Translations under genes and position numbers: made by a program | Assembly: GCA_040386935.1 (NCBI GenBank) | Contig: JAZKEQ010000026.1 | Span: 1 to 64,000, forward strand | Source: JABMMZ01 sp040386935 | Lineage (GTDB): Bacteria > Bacteroidota > Bacteroidia > NS11-12g > UBA955 | DNA: 64,000 bases | Direction: 5' to 3' | Shown: piece after piece, positions 10,233 through 18,808 of the stretch | Layout of the letters: each line of letters begins with the position of its first letter | Position numbering within the stretch: position 1 is the stretch's first letter | Notes under the pieces: model-generated | Database searches by the model: none | The model's input: only the letters and a program-made list of their open reading frames with translations | Told to the model about the DNA's origin: nothing

Positions 10233-10309
10233 GTTTGTATAACTTGGATGCGAAGGTAAAGAAATTTGGAAATTTTAGGATTTGGATATTTAAAATATTG
10301 CTGTAAAAT

Positions 10310-11356
10310 CTAGGCCTCGTTGTTGTAATAGATCTTGTAAAACTTTCTTCCATCGGGATCAACACCTTGTTCAATCAATTCCTTGTTGCCGTGAATGTAG
10401 ATGTGGAAGTTGCGGTCGAGTTTCAATACACTTTTAAACACCCGGGCTTGTTTCTTTACTGCCTGATTGGAAATCTCAAAGCTATCTGCCAAATGAATGT
10501 CATTGTCTTCGCGGTAGCTTTCATCATATTTCTGAAATGATTTGATGATTTCAGGTTGTTGAAAGACCTCTTTTTCAAATGTGTCCTTTTCGAAATTATC
10601 GTTGTTTTTAAAGTACTCAATGGAGCGGTTCAGTATTTCTATCTGATCGGTTTTATTGACTTCAAAATCTTCTACCAATTGTTGGGTTACGTAGTTTTTA
10701 GCGATGTTCATGATGTCTTTGGTCTGATGGTAATCATCGTTGCGGGTGCGCAACATCAAAAAACTATCGCGCCAGAATTGCGCCTCACCGCCTTTGTTGG
10801 CCTTGTCTACAATGCAAACTTTATAACCCGCTTCTTTTTCAGTTTTTAAAATCAAGCAACCCTTGTCCAACTTTTCGATATTAATGCCATCTTCGTATTC
10901 GAGTGTAAACTGACTTTTGCGTTGATCTATTTTGATAAACGGTTGGCGGTTTTCAGATTTAAAAATACCGATAGCATCCACTGTTTCACCGTCAATGAAT
11001 AAATCGGTGAAGTGGGCCACAAACAAATCGCCCGACTTAATCAAAGGGTGATTGGATACTTCGTATAAATGTTTGGCAATGTTAATGGTATTGAGATGAA
11101 AATCGCTGATGCCTTCAAACACCTGGGTGCAGTAGATGTACAATGGATTCAGTTTGAAATCCATATTGGTAAAGGTGAAGTGGTAAAACTCCTGAGAATT
11201 AAAAGGCGTTAAAAAATATTTGAGCAGCAGCTCCTGCAGGCGCTCATCACTGATATCAATAGGGGCGCGCGAGGCAAAAATATCCTCTCCGTTATTTTTA
11301 TTGCCTACCTGATGGGCAGAGAGCTGATGCAATTTTTCAATGGTTTCCTGTAACAT
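10310..11356 (-). CDS. Nucleoid-associated protein (NdpA/YejK family)
   Basis: 348 residues. The protein matches the 37-kDa nucleoid-associated family in its general layout: an N-terminal HQLSAHQVGNK.NG segment, a VAHFTDLFIDGETVDAIGIFKSE core, and a C-terminal KSVLKLDRNFHIYIHG segment. I rely on overall resemblance rather than a catalytic signature. Biological role is poorly known in this phylum. It is divergent from the Crp/Fnr gene, and a TACTTTCG -7-like box (minus strand, 11369-11376) lies 13 bases before the ATG. Confidence 0.82.
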   Translation of the reverse strand: MLQETIEKLHQLSAHQVGNKNNGEDIFASRAPIDISDERLQELLLKYFLTPFNSQEFYHFTFTNMDFKLNPLYIYCTQVFEGISDFHLNTINIAKHLYEVSNHPLIKSGDLFVAHFTDLFIDGETVDAIGIFKSENRQPFIKIDQRKSQFTLEYEDGINIEKLDKGCLILKTEKEAGYKVCIVDKANKGGEAQFWRDSFLMLRTRNDDYHQTKDIMNIAKNYVTQQLVEDFEVNKTDQIEILNRSIEYFKNNDNFEKDTFEKEVFQQPEIIKSFQKYDESYREDNDIHLADSFEISNQAVKKQARVFKSVLKLDRNFHIYIHGNKELIEQGVDPDGRKFYKIYYNNEA

Positions 11357-11456
11357 GGTTGATGCACACGAAAGTATTTATTAATTGGGAGTCTGGATTA
11401 ACAATATACCAACGGGAGGAATTTAAATTTTGGATTTAATGATTTTTGATTTTAAA

Positions 11457-11483
11457 TTGATCAGATGTATTTCCCTACTTTTG
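11457..11483 (+). promoter_or_regulatory. Promoter of the Crp/Fnr regulator
   Basis: TACTTTTG at 11476-11483 is a perfect Bacteroidota -7 box (TAnnTTTG), preceded by TTG at 11457-11459 with a 16-base spacer. Transcription would start near 11490, giving a leader of only a few bases before ATG 11496. This supports starting the protein there rather than at the upstream TTG 11430, which lies before the promoter. Confidence 0.6.
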
Positions 11484-11495
11484 AATGTAATAATT

Positions 11496-12083
11496 ATGAC
11501 AGAACTCAATCATTTGCAATTAGCACTTCAGGGGTTTGCAGGTATAAACGAAGAAGACTTTAAACTTTCATTGCCTTACTGGCAGGAAAGAACTTTTCTT
11601 AAGGGAGAGTTTTACAATGAACACCGTTCAGTTTGTCAATACCTGGGTTTTATTGTGAGTGGTACTTTTCGCTCTTATGTCATCGATGAAAAAACTGCTG
11701 ATGAAAAGAATGTGTTTTTATATTCTGCCAATGGTTTTGTTGTGACATTTAAAAGTTTCATCAACCAGATTCCCTGCGATTATCACACTCAGGCACTGTC
11801 TGACGCCAAGGTTATTTATATCGGTATTCAAGATCTAATGAGTTTGTACAAGCAATCACACCGCTGGGAAAGTTTCGGTCGCCTATTGGCACAAGAAGCA
11901 TTTAATATCACCATGAGTAGGATAGAAGGGTTTATCTTTAAGTCGCCTGAGGAACGCTACCTCGACCTGATACGCCAGCACCCTAGCATCTTTAACAATG
12001 TGCCCTTGTATCATATTTCATCATATTTAGGTATACAAGGACCGTCTTTGAGCCGAATCAGAAAAAGAATTTCAGGCAAGTGA
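11496..12083 (+). CDS. Crp/Fnr-family transcriptional regulator
   Basis: About 195 residues from ATG 11496. The N-terminal cyclic-nucleotide-binding-like barrel (YWQERTFLKGEFYNEHRSVCQYLGFIVSGTFRSY) is followed by the long dimer helix and a winged-helix segment ending ISSYLGIQGPSLSRIRKRISGK. The Arg/Ser signature that binds cAMP is absent, as in most Bacteroidota members, so the ligand is unknown. Such regulators often control the adjacent gene; the alpha/beta hydrolase 96 bases downstream on the same strand is the obvious candidate target (inference). Confidence 0.9.
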   Translation: MTELNHLQLALQGFAGINEEDFKLSLPYWQERTFLKGEFYNEHRSVCQYLGFIVSGTFRSYVIDEKTADEKNVFLYSANGFVVTFKSFINQIPCDYHTQALSDAKVIYIGIQDLMSLYKQSHRWESFGRLLAQEAFNITMSRIEGFIFKSPEERYLDLIRQHPSIFNNVPLYHISSYLGIQGPSLSRIRKRISGK

Positions 12084-12179
12084 TGCGATTTTAACTTGGG
12101 TTAAAATTATTGCGCTTTTATGACCCCAATTTTGTGTCATCAAATAGCAACAAAACATTTTAAAAAAAAATCAAACATC

Positions 12180-12962
12180 ATGAAACAGTCAACAATCTCA
12201 AGCAAAACAATCGTATTCGTTCACGGATTATTTGTTAACCCTGAAAGCTGGACCGATTGGAAAACCTATTTCGAAGCACAAGGGTACACTACCCATGCAC
12301 CTGCCAATCCTTATCACAGTGGCAATCCTTCACAGTTGCGTCAACAAATGTCGCCTGCATTGGGTAAAACAAATTTCGAAGACCTGATTAATAATCTCGT
12401 TAAATTCATTGACGCCCTGCCTGAAAAACCAATACTGGTTGGCCATTCATTGGGCGGACTGGCGGTTCAAAAACTAATGGACCTCGGTAAAGGTGTGGCG
12501 GGTGTAATGATAGACGGTGCACCTCCTGTTGGTATTATCAGCGGTGAATGGAGTTTCTGGAAATCTAATTTTCCTGTTATCAATTTCTTTAAAGGCAATA
12601 CACCATTTGAACCTACAAAAGACTGGTTCCATTATACTTTTGGCAATACATTAAGCAGAACAGAATCTGATGCTGTTTACGACAAATATGTTGTGCCTGA
12701 AAGCAGAAATGTAGCCCGTGGTACTTTGAAAAGTTTTGCTAAAATTGATGTAAAAAAAACACATGAACCACTGTTATTCATAGCCGGTGAAAAAGACCAC
12801 ATCATGCCGGCCTCTTTGAACCTGAAAAATTACAAAGCATATTCAGATATAAACAGTGTTAAACACTATAAAATGTTTGAAGGTCGCAGTCACTATATAT
12901 GTGGTGAACCGGGTTGGGAAGAAGTAGCTGCTTATGTGCTGCAATGGATCAAAAGTCTGTAG
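12180..12962 (+). CDS. Alpha/beta hydrolase
   Basis: About 260 residues from ATG 12180 (an in-frame ATG at 12120 would add 20 basic, low-hydrophobicity residues). IVFVHGLFVNPESW is the oxyanion-hole strand. PILVGHSLGGLAVQKL contains the nucleophile elbow G-H-S-L-G. LFIAGEKDHIMPAS carries the acid, and GRSHYICGEPGWEEVA the catalytic His. No signal peptide, so cytoplasmic. The substrate is unknown; proteins of this type are usually esterases or lactonases. It is probably co-regulated with the preceding Crp/Fnr gene. Confidence 0.9.
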   Translation: MKQSTISSKTIVFVHGLFVNPESWTDWKTYFEAQGYTTHAPANPYHSGNPSQLRQQMSPALGKTNFEDLINNLVKFIDALPEKPILVGHSLGGLAVQKLMDLGKGVAGVMIDGAPPVGIISGEWSFWKSNFPVINFFKGNTPFEPTKDWFHYTFGNTLSRTESDAVYDKYVVPESRNVARGTLKSFAKIDVKKTHEPLLFIAGEKDHIMPASLNLKNYKAYSDINSVKHYKMFEGRSHYICGEPGWEEVAAYVLQWIKSL

Positions 12963-12990
12963 TCCATATTGACTGAACAGTCGGTCGGGA

Positions 12991-13021
12991 ACGAATCATC
13001 TAAAAAGGTGATTCGTTTTTT
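12991..13021 (+). terminator. Rho-independent terminator after the alpha/beta hydrolase
   Basis: ACGAATCATC (12991-13000) pairs with GGTGATTCGT (13007-13016), a 10-bp stem with one G-T pair and a 6-base loop, followed by a run of Ts. It lies 29 bases after the stop and before the convergent OsmC gene. Confidence 0.85.
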
Positions 13022-13037
13022 ATTTGATAATGATCTG

Positions 13038-13547
13038 TTAAGATAAAGCATTGAAAGCCGTATCCACTTTAACCCCTTTTACAAGCGTTTGATAAACGAC
13101 ACAATACCGCTCTGTCAATTTTGCAAGTGTAGCGATTTCTTCTTCAGTAGCAGAAGTGTTTAAATCGAAAGTAAGACGGATGGATTGGAAACCTACAGGC
13201 ACTTCTTTTGAGACACCCAAAGTACCCCTAAAATCTAAATCGCCTTCAGCTTTAATATGTCCACCGTTGAGGGCTATACCAATGGATGTTGAAACAGCTT
13301 GCAAAGTAACGCCTGCGCATGCCACCAATGCTTCCAGCAACATATCACCCGAACAAGCCTGCATGCCCGTGCCACCGGTAGCCGGATGTAAGCCTGCTTC
13401 TACCAATGCTTTGCCTGTATCTATTTTGCACGAAATGCCTTCACCGATATTGCCCTGAGCTTTCAGCGTAATAATGGCGGTTTCAGGTTGAGCCTTGTAT
13501 TGTTCCTTTAGTGGCGCCTGAATATTTTTTAAAGTTTCGGTATCCAT
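13038..13547 (-). CDS. OsmC-family peroxiredoxin-like protein
   Basis: 169 residues. Both conserved cysteines of the OsmC/Ohr fold are visible: one in LLEALVACAGVTLQAV and one in LTERYCVVYQTL. The remaining core (IGEGISCKIDTG, GGTGMQACSGDML) also fits. OsmC proteins reduce organic hydroperoxides using this Cys pair. It stands alone, convergent with the hydrolase and separated from it by a strong terminator. A role in oxidative stress is by family only. Confidence 0.9.
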   Translation of the reverse strand: MDTETLKNIQAPLKEQYKAQPETAIITLKAQGNIGEGISCKIDTGKALVEAGLHPATGGTGMQACSGDMLLEALVACAGVTLQAVSTSIGIALNGGHIKAEGDLDFRGTLGVSKEVPVGFQSIRLTFDLNTSATEEEIATLAKLTERYCVVYQTLVKGVKVDTAFNALS

Positions 13548-13582
13548 CTACCAAAGGTACTATAAAAAATATAAGTCAAAAA

Positions 13583-15253
13583 TTACTGCTTTAGTAAAAT
13601 GTACGATTGCATTTGTTGCCCTGCCTCCACTAGTTTTACTATGTACATGCCTGTGGAATAATTTTGAATGTCAATCATTGTTTTTCCTGTGGCAGTATTG
13701 CTATAAAGCAGCATCCCCAATGTGTTATAGATTTCTATTGTATAAGGGTTGGTGCTTTGATGATCAACTGCAAACAAACCATCATTGGGATTAGGGTAAA
13801 TAATGAATGACTGCTGTGGAGCCGACTTGCTTTTGATGTCGGTTAACCCACCACTCATTTTATGAATGAAAGCATCATATTTACCGGATGAAGTAACATT
13901 GTAAATTCCGGAGTTTGGATCAAAATCAACAGTTGACCAAAATGCACCGGTGGTATACACATTGCCACTATTGTCTACTGCAATATCATAACCTGCATCA
14001 TACCCACTGCCACCTATTCCTCTTGCCCATTGATAATTACCTGAACTGTCGAGTTTGAAAATGCAAATATCTAAACTGTCTTTTTTGTAATAAATGCCTT
14101 TGGAAACATAGAGTTTATTGACACCAGCGCCCGGATTGAAATCAACTGTATCACTGAAATTGCCTATCACATATACACCTGATTTGTTGTCAAGAGTTAA
14201 ACTCATTAATCCTCCCGCACCATTGCCATTACCCATTGATTTAGCCCAAACATATTGACCTGCGGTATTCAATTTTAAAATATAAAAATTGCTAATGCCG
14301 GTGGCTGTTAAATTGGCCGTGCCACTACCCGGGTCGAAATCAACTGTATTGCTAAAAGTACCACAAGCAAATAAATTATCGGAACCATCGCATGTAATAG
14401 AACTGATATTGTCTACACCTGTACTACCAATTTGTAGTGTTTTGACATAAACACCACTTGAATCAAGTTTGGTTATAAAAATATCATAGTTACCTGCTGA
14501 TGTTTTAGTATCTATGCCTGAGCCCGGATTAAAATCCACTGTTCCAAACACTGCACTTGCTAAAAAGACATTGCCATTATTGTCGGCAGTAATTGAAAAT
14601 GATTCATCATAGTATGAGTCTCCAAAAGCTTCGACCCAAGAAAAATCTCCGTTATTATTCAGCTTTAAAATAAAGATGTCGTAAGAGCCAACTTCTGTTT
14701 TATTGGCGGTGCCTGAACCGGGATCAAAATCTACAGTGTTGGCAAAGTTGCCGGTTAACAGAATATTACCCCATTTATCTAAAGTCATATTTGTAGTGCG
14801 GTCATAGTAAGTACTTCCAAAACTTTTTACCCATAGTAAGTTGCCTGATGCATCGAGTTTTAATACAAAATTATCCATGTCGCCAATTGAGGTTAGTTCA
14901 ACTTTATTGACACCCGGATCAAAGTCGACAGTTGATTTAAAACCACCTGCTACATAAATATTGCCTGAAGCATCAGACTCTATTGCAGTAGGTAACCCCA
15001 TCAATTCATGGTACCAGATTGTATTGCCCGAACTATTCAATTTTGCAATATAAAATGTATCGTTCATATAGCCTGTTGCTAACACATTGCCTGAAGGGTC
15101 TAAAGCCACAGAACGGCCATTGTCGTAATAGGTGTTATTGCCATATTTTTTAACCCAGTTGAATGATGGTCCTTGACCTTTTAACAGCACAACAGACGCA
15201 CAAAAATAGATGGATAAAAAAATGTAAACTTTGATAAGGTATAGTTTTTTCAT
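13583..15253 (-). CDS. Secreted SBBP/propeller-repeat protein with T9SS type A sorting domain
   Basis: 556 residues with a signal peptide (MKKLYLIKVYIFLSIYFCASVVLL). The body consists of roughly 50-residue repeats, each giving a YxTGxF..TVDFDPGxG..xxT..G.xDIFI.KL.xxG sequence. I count six TVDF[DN]P units. The Asp-rich DFDPGSG loops could bind Ca2+ (inference). The C-terminus (IIYPNPNDGLFAV ... IEIYNTLGMLLY ... GMYIVKL ... LLKQ) is a type A T9SS sorting domain. Likely a beta-propeller surface protein of unknown ligand. Confidence 0.9.
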   Translation of the reverse strand: MKKLYLIKVYIFLSIYFCASVVLLKGQGPSFNWVKKYGNNTYYDNGRSVALDPSGNVLATGYMNDTFYIAKLNSSGNTIWYHELMGLPTAIESDASGNIYVAGGFKSTVDFDPGVNKVELTSIGDMDNFVLKLDASGNLLWVKSFGSTYYDRTTNMTLDKWGNILLTGNFANTVDFDPGSGTANKTEVGSYDIFILKLNNNGDFSWVEAFGDSYYDESFSITADNNGNVFLASAVFGTVDFNPGSGIDTKTSAGNYDIFITKLDSSGVYVKTLQIGSTGVDNISSITCDGSDNLFACGTFSNTVDFDPGSGTANLTATGISNFYILKLNTAGQYVWAKSMGNGNGAGGLMSLTLDNKSGVYVIGNFSDTVDFNPGAGVNKLYVSKGIYYKKDSLDICIFKLDSSGNYQWARGIGGSGYDAGYDIAVDNSGNVYTTGAFWSTVDFDPNSGIYNVTSSGKYDAFIHKMSGGLTDIKSKSAPQQSFIIYPNPNDGLFAVDHQSTNPYTIEIYNTLGMLLYSNTATGKTMIDIQNYSTGMYIVKLVEAGQQMQSYILLKQ

Positions 15254-15318
15254 ATTTGAATAAAATTTCAGGATTGTAATTTTTTCAATAGACGAAAATC
15301 CATTTTAAAATGTGTTAC

Positions 15319-15394
15319 ACCATTTTGTTTTTATTGTAAATGGTTGAAAATCAGCAAGAAAATTTGAGTAAGGCTATTTCATTTAAATGAAATA
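15319..15394. repeat. Perfect 20-bp palindrome and adjacent inverted repeat in a 154-bp gap
   Basis: The gap 15254-15407 separates two minus-strand genes. TATTTCATTTAAATGAAATA at 15375-15394 is a perfect palindrome 13 bases after the ATPase stop. ACCATTT (15319-15325) and AAATGGT (15338-15344) form a second hairpin. These could be a weak terminator for the ATPase gene or operator sites before the propeller gene; neither has a clear T-run. Confidence 0.45.
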
Positions 15395-15407
15395 TGTTGT
15401 TGCCAAG

Positions 15408-16919
15408 TTAATTAGTGCCACCTTCTTCGTAGTAGCCGCCTTCTTCATCACTGTCGCGCAATACATTGAACATGCCATTCATGGTGTCTTTCAATTGCAA
15501 TCCGTTCTCGGTATTGTGTCGCGAAATTTGTGAAAATTCAACCAGTCCAAATAAGATGAATTCCATGGTCAGTAATAACAAGGTTTCATCTGCTTTAGGA
15601 GCCAGTGATTTGGCCATGTCTTTTAGTCCTGTAACAGCCATTAATGCATCGCTATATTGTTTGTTGCTGAAATCACTTTGCAGGTCGAGCATATTGCCTT
15701 CGGCAAACCAGTCGAGTATAGTCTGGTAAGGATTGCCTTTTTTAGATTTTTTTGAGCGAACAGGATCCGGAAAATCTTTAGCCATTTGTTGGCGTATGGC
15801 TTTCCCTATTAGAGTATTGGCAACATTGGCCACACCTTCTAATTCACCTTCATACACCAGTTCTACTTTACCTGTAATGGATTGTATGATATTGAATAAA
15901 TCGCTGATGCGGGCTGAAGTTGTTGTATCTTTATTGACGAGTAAACGTCTTTCAGCACTGCTGTATAAATTCTCTAAGGCCGATATGGTTAAGCGGGCAG
16001 AAACACCACTTTTCTTATCAATTAAATCACTTTCGCGCGCTTCAAATGCTATTTGCTCTATAAGCGTTAATAGCATGTCAGGTACTTGAATACTATCGCG
16101 CTGCGCTTTGGTGATATTGGCTTCCTGTGTGGTAATAGATTTACCCAATTCAATGGTCTTAGGGTAGTGCGTTAATATTTGGCTGCCGATACGGTCTTTC
16201 AACGGTGTAACAATGCTGCCACGATTGGTGTAATCTTCAGGATTAGCAGTAAAAATAAATTGTACATCAATGGGCAATCGCAATTTAAATCCTCTGATTT
16301 GTATGTCGCCTTCCTGCAAAATATTGAACAGTGCTACTTGAATACGCGGTTGTAAATCGGGCAATTCATTGATGACAAAAATGCAGCGGTTACTGCGGGG
16401 AACCAATCCAAAATGCAGAACTCTTTCATCGGCATAGGTCAGTTTTTGATTGGCTGCTTTTATAGGATCTACATCACCAATTAAATCAGCGACAGATACA
16501 TCGGGCGTTGCCAGTTTTTCTGTAAAACGCTGGTCGCGGTGTACCCATTCTATGGGCGTTTTATCACCATGTGCTTCAATTAAATCTTTGGCGTATTTCG
16601 AAAGTGGATGAAAAGGATCATCCAATATTTCACTGTCTTTTACAATGGGCATCCATTCATCGAGCAATTGAACACAGAGACGCGCAATACGGGTTTTCGC
16701 CTGACCGCGCAAACCCAGCAATATAAAATTGTGTCTAGAAAGAATGGCTGTTTGCAATTGCGGAATCACCGTTTTTTCAAAACCTTTGATTTCGGAGAAT
16801 ATGGTATGACCTTGTTGCAGGTGGGTAATCAGGTTGTCGCGCATTTCCTGTTTAACGGAACGGCTCAGCCATCCGCTTTTTTTTAAATCGCCCAGGGTGA
16901 GTATAGATTGAACGCTCAT
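15408..16919 (-). CDS. MoxR/magnesium-chelatase-like AAA ATPase
   Basis: About 503 residues from ATG 16919 (the longer frame from 16937 adds MLCYYT only). The Walker A-like loop is LLGLRGQAKTRIARL near residue 67, and Walker B is CIFVINELPDL. DVSVADLIGDVDPIKA and LQEGDIQIRGFKLRLPIDVQFIFTANPEDY resemble ChlI/MoxR proteins, as does GVSARLTISALENLYSSAERR. MoxR ATPases usually work with a von Willebrand factor A partner; none is adjacent here. Role in metal insertion or protein maturation is unknown. Confidence 0.85.
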   Translation of the reverse strand: MSVQSILTLGDLKKSGWLSRSVKQEMRDNLITHLQQGHTIFSEIKGFEKTVIPQLQTAILSRHNFILLGLRGQAKTRIARLCVQLLDEWMPIVKDSEILDDPFHPLSKYAKDLIEAHGDKTPIEWVHRDQRFTEKLATPDVSVADLIGDVDPIKAANQKLTYADERVLHFGLVPRSNRCIFVINELPDLQPRIQVALFNILQEGDIQIRGFKLRLPIDVQFIFTANPEDYTNRGSIVTPLKDRIGSQILTHYPKTIELGKSITTQEANITKAQRDSIQVPDMLLTLIEQIAFEARESDLIDKKSGVSARLTISALENLYSSAERRLLVNKDTTTSARISDLFNIIQSITGKVELVYEGELEGVANVANTLIGKAIRQQMAKDFPDPVRSKKSKKGNPYQTILDWFAEGNMLDLQSDFSNKQYSDALMAVTGLKDMAKSLAPKADETLLLLTMEFILFGLVEFSQISRHNTENGLQLKDTMNGMFNVLRDSDEEGGYYEEGGTN

Positions 16920-16975
16920 GGTATAATAACAAAGCAATTCTCTATTTGTTGTAGACCTTAAAAAAATAATGTTTC

Positions 16976-18751
16976 TTATTCCTTGACGATTTTGACGGTA
17001 TGCAGTTTGTCTAAGGCGCTCAGTGATAAAATATAAATGCCACTGGGCAGATGGCTGATATCGATGCGATGTTTATAGGTGCTTTTATACACCACTTTCC
17101 CTGTTATGTCGGTTAGCAATATATTGTCCCAAAAAGGATAGATAGGTACTTCTATTGTTAAATTGCCATTAGTAGGGTTGGGGTATACACTGATGCCTTC
17201 GTAGATGGTGTTTTTAATAGTGTTTTGATATTGCTTGTTTAGATAGATGGTATCAAAAATAGTTGTTGGACAATTGCTTGTATTGTTAGCAAATAACTTG
17301 ATGAAATAGCGGCCTGTATCAGTAAAAGTAAAAGTGTCTTTTTGCTGATAGCTTTTAAAAAGGAGATTCAAATTGTTACTATCTCTTATTTGCCATTCAT
17401 AATTTAAAATATTTTTGTCTAATGAGTTAGCTTCAAGAATGATTTGATTGGTAGCTATTTTTTTGTAGGTAATCTTAGGCTTAGCGAGGGGATGAACTTT
17501 AATTGTGAATGTTTTTGTAAAGCCTAAGGGTTGCTCACATTTACCATCTGTAACATTCACTTTAAAATGGTACTCATATGGTTTGGCATCACCTTTAGAA
17601 GTCTGCCAACAAAATTGAGCTTCTTTTTCTCTAGCATTTGAATCATTTAAAACAAATGTACATTTGGTAAACGGGATACCTGCATTCCACGATAATTGTG
17701 TGGTGTCATCTACTAGTGCATTAATCGTTCTGATATCTTTAGTGCTAATTGTAAAGCATAGTTTATTTCCTTCACAAACTGAATAGCTGGTTTTTGAAGG
17801 AATGAAAGGCGAATTGTTTTCGCTACAAGAATTTATACTTATAAAAATCTCATTAGTAGAGTAACCAACTAAAATCAATGTATCATTAATGTATCTGTAC
17901 TCAGATGTTTTGATATTGAATATTGGTCTTTCATTTGAGTTCATTGGTGTTATAATGAAATCTCCGGTGTTCTTATCGAAATACAAGCCTCTAGGGGGTT
18001 TTGCGTTAGTTAATGCTGTGCAATTAATAATGCCAGAAGGTAAACAATGCGGTGTCATAGGGTAACTAGTGCTATACGGAGAATTAAATGTTTCATAACT
18101 AGTCTTCCCTTTTTTAGGTGTTTCTATGGTGTGGTATAAAGAGTCAATGTCTTTTTCATTGAAACCAAAACTATAGTTATAAGCATTTTGATGGCACATA
18201 TTTAAGTATGAAACAGGTATACTACTTTCAGTATTTGAATTTTCACCTGTTTTTCCCAATGCACATAAATTCAGCATAGCATCTAAGTAAAATGTATTGG
18301 CAGAAATTGTGGTTGTTTTCGGACTCCGCTTACTACTTTCCATTGAGAACATGACTTCGCATTGCCCTTTTTTATAAAAGGTGTCATATGGGGCTTGACT
18401 GAAATCTATTTCAACTTCGAATACATGTTGCTCTTGTCCATCTGCATTTTGTGTATTTTGAGATGAACAGGGGCTGCTGCCCTTTGTAATACAATAGTTG
18501 CTGATGTCTTTAATGGAAGTGCGTGTAGCTGTGAGATTATAAGAAATCGTACCAGCATAAATTGAAAATGTGGGGATATCAAGTGTGGCCCCTCCACAAT
18601 TCCTTATAATAGTCCCTATCACTTTGTATTTCTGGCCACCCAAGGCTTCATACCTCAAACTACCGCCAGTTATATCAGCAGCCTTCACTGTTCTGAAAAA
18701 CAATGCTGAAATGATAATGAGTAAAATTTGCAGTACTTGTATTGGTCTCAT
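16976..18751 (-). CDS. Secreted surface protein with T9SS type A sorting domain, paralogue of the giant type B protein
   Basis: About 591 residues from ATG 18751, which starts a signal peptide (MRPIQVLQILLIIISALFF ... VKA). Residues ~20-480 align with the N-terminal part of the protein at 26-4606: TSIKDI, APYD.F..K..CEV, YPMTPHCLPSG, NAKPPRGLYFD..TGD, VCEGNKLCFTI, REKEAQFCWQT and YEWQIRDS occur in the same order. The C-terminus (SVYPNPTNGNLTI ... DITGKVVY ... LPSGIYILSL ... IVKE) is a type A sorting domain instead of type B. Surface location is strongly supported; function unknown. Confidence 0.9.
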   Translation of the reverse strand: MRPIQVLQILLIIISALFFRTVKAADITGGSLRYEALGGQKYKVIGTIIRNCGGATLDIPTFSIYAGTISYNLTATRTSIKDISNYCITKGSSPCSSQNTQNADGQEQHVFEVEIDFSQAPYDTFYKKGQCEVMFSMESSKRSPKTTTISANTFYLDAMLNLCALGKTGENSNTESSIPVSYLNMCHQNAYNYSFGFNEKDIDSLYHTIETPKKGKTSYETFNSPYSTSYPMTPHCLPSGIINCTALTNAKPPRGLYFDKNTGDFIITPMNSNERPIFNIKTSEYRYINDTLILVGYSTNEIFISINSCSENNSPFIPSKTSYSVCEGNKLCFTISTKDIRTINALVDDTTQLSWNAGIPFTKCTFVLNDSNAREKEAQFCWQTSKGDAKPYEYHFKVNVTDGKCEQPLGFTKTFTIKVHPLAKPKITYKKIATNQIILEANSLDKNILNYEWQIRDSNNLNLLFKSYQQKDTFTFTDTGRYFIKLFANNTSNCPTTIFDTIYLNKQYQNTIKNTIYEGISVYPNPTNGNLTIEVPIYPFWDNILLTDITGKVVYKSTYKHRIDISHLPSGIYILSLSALDKLHTVKIVKE

Positions 18752-18808
18752 AAATGGGAACGATACCCTAAAGACACAATGCAATGGAAAACGTGGCTTG
18801 AAAAAATA

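Noticed and set aside
13583..15253. DNA repeats in the propeller gene as a CRISPR-like array
   Set aside because: The repeats are in-frame protein repeats of ~50 residues with diverged DNA and no spacer structure.
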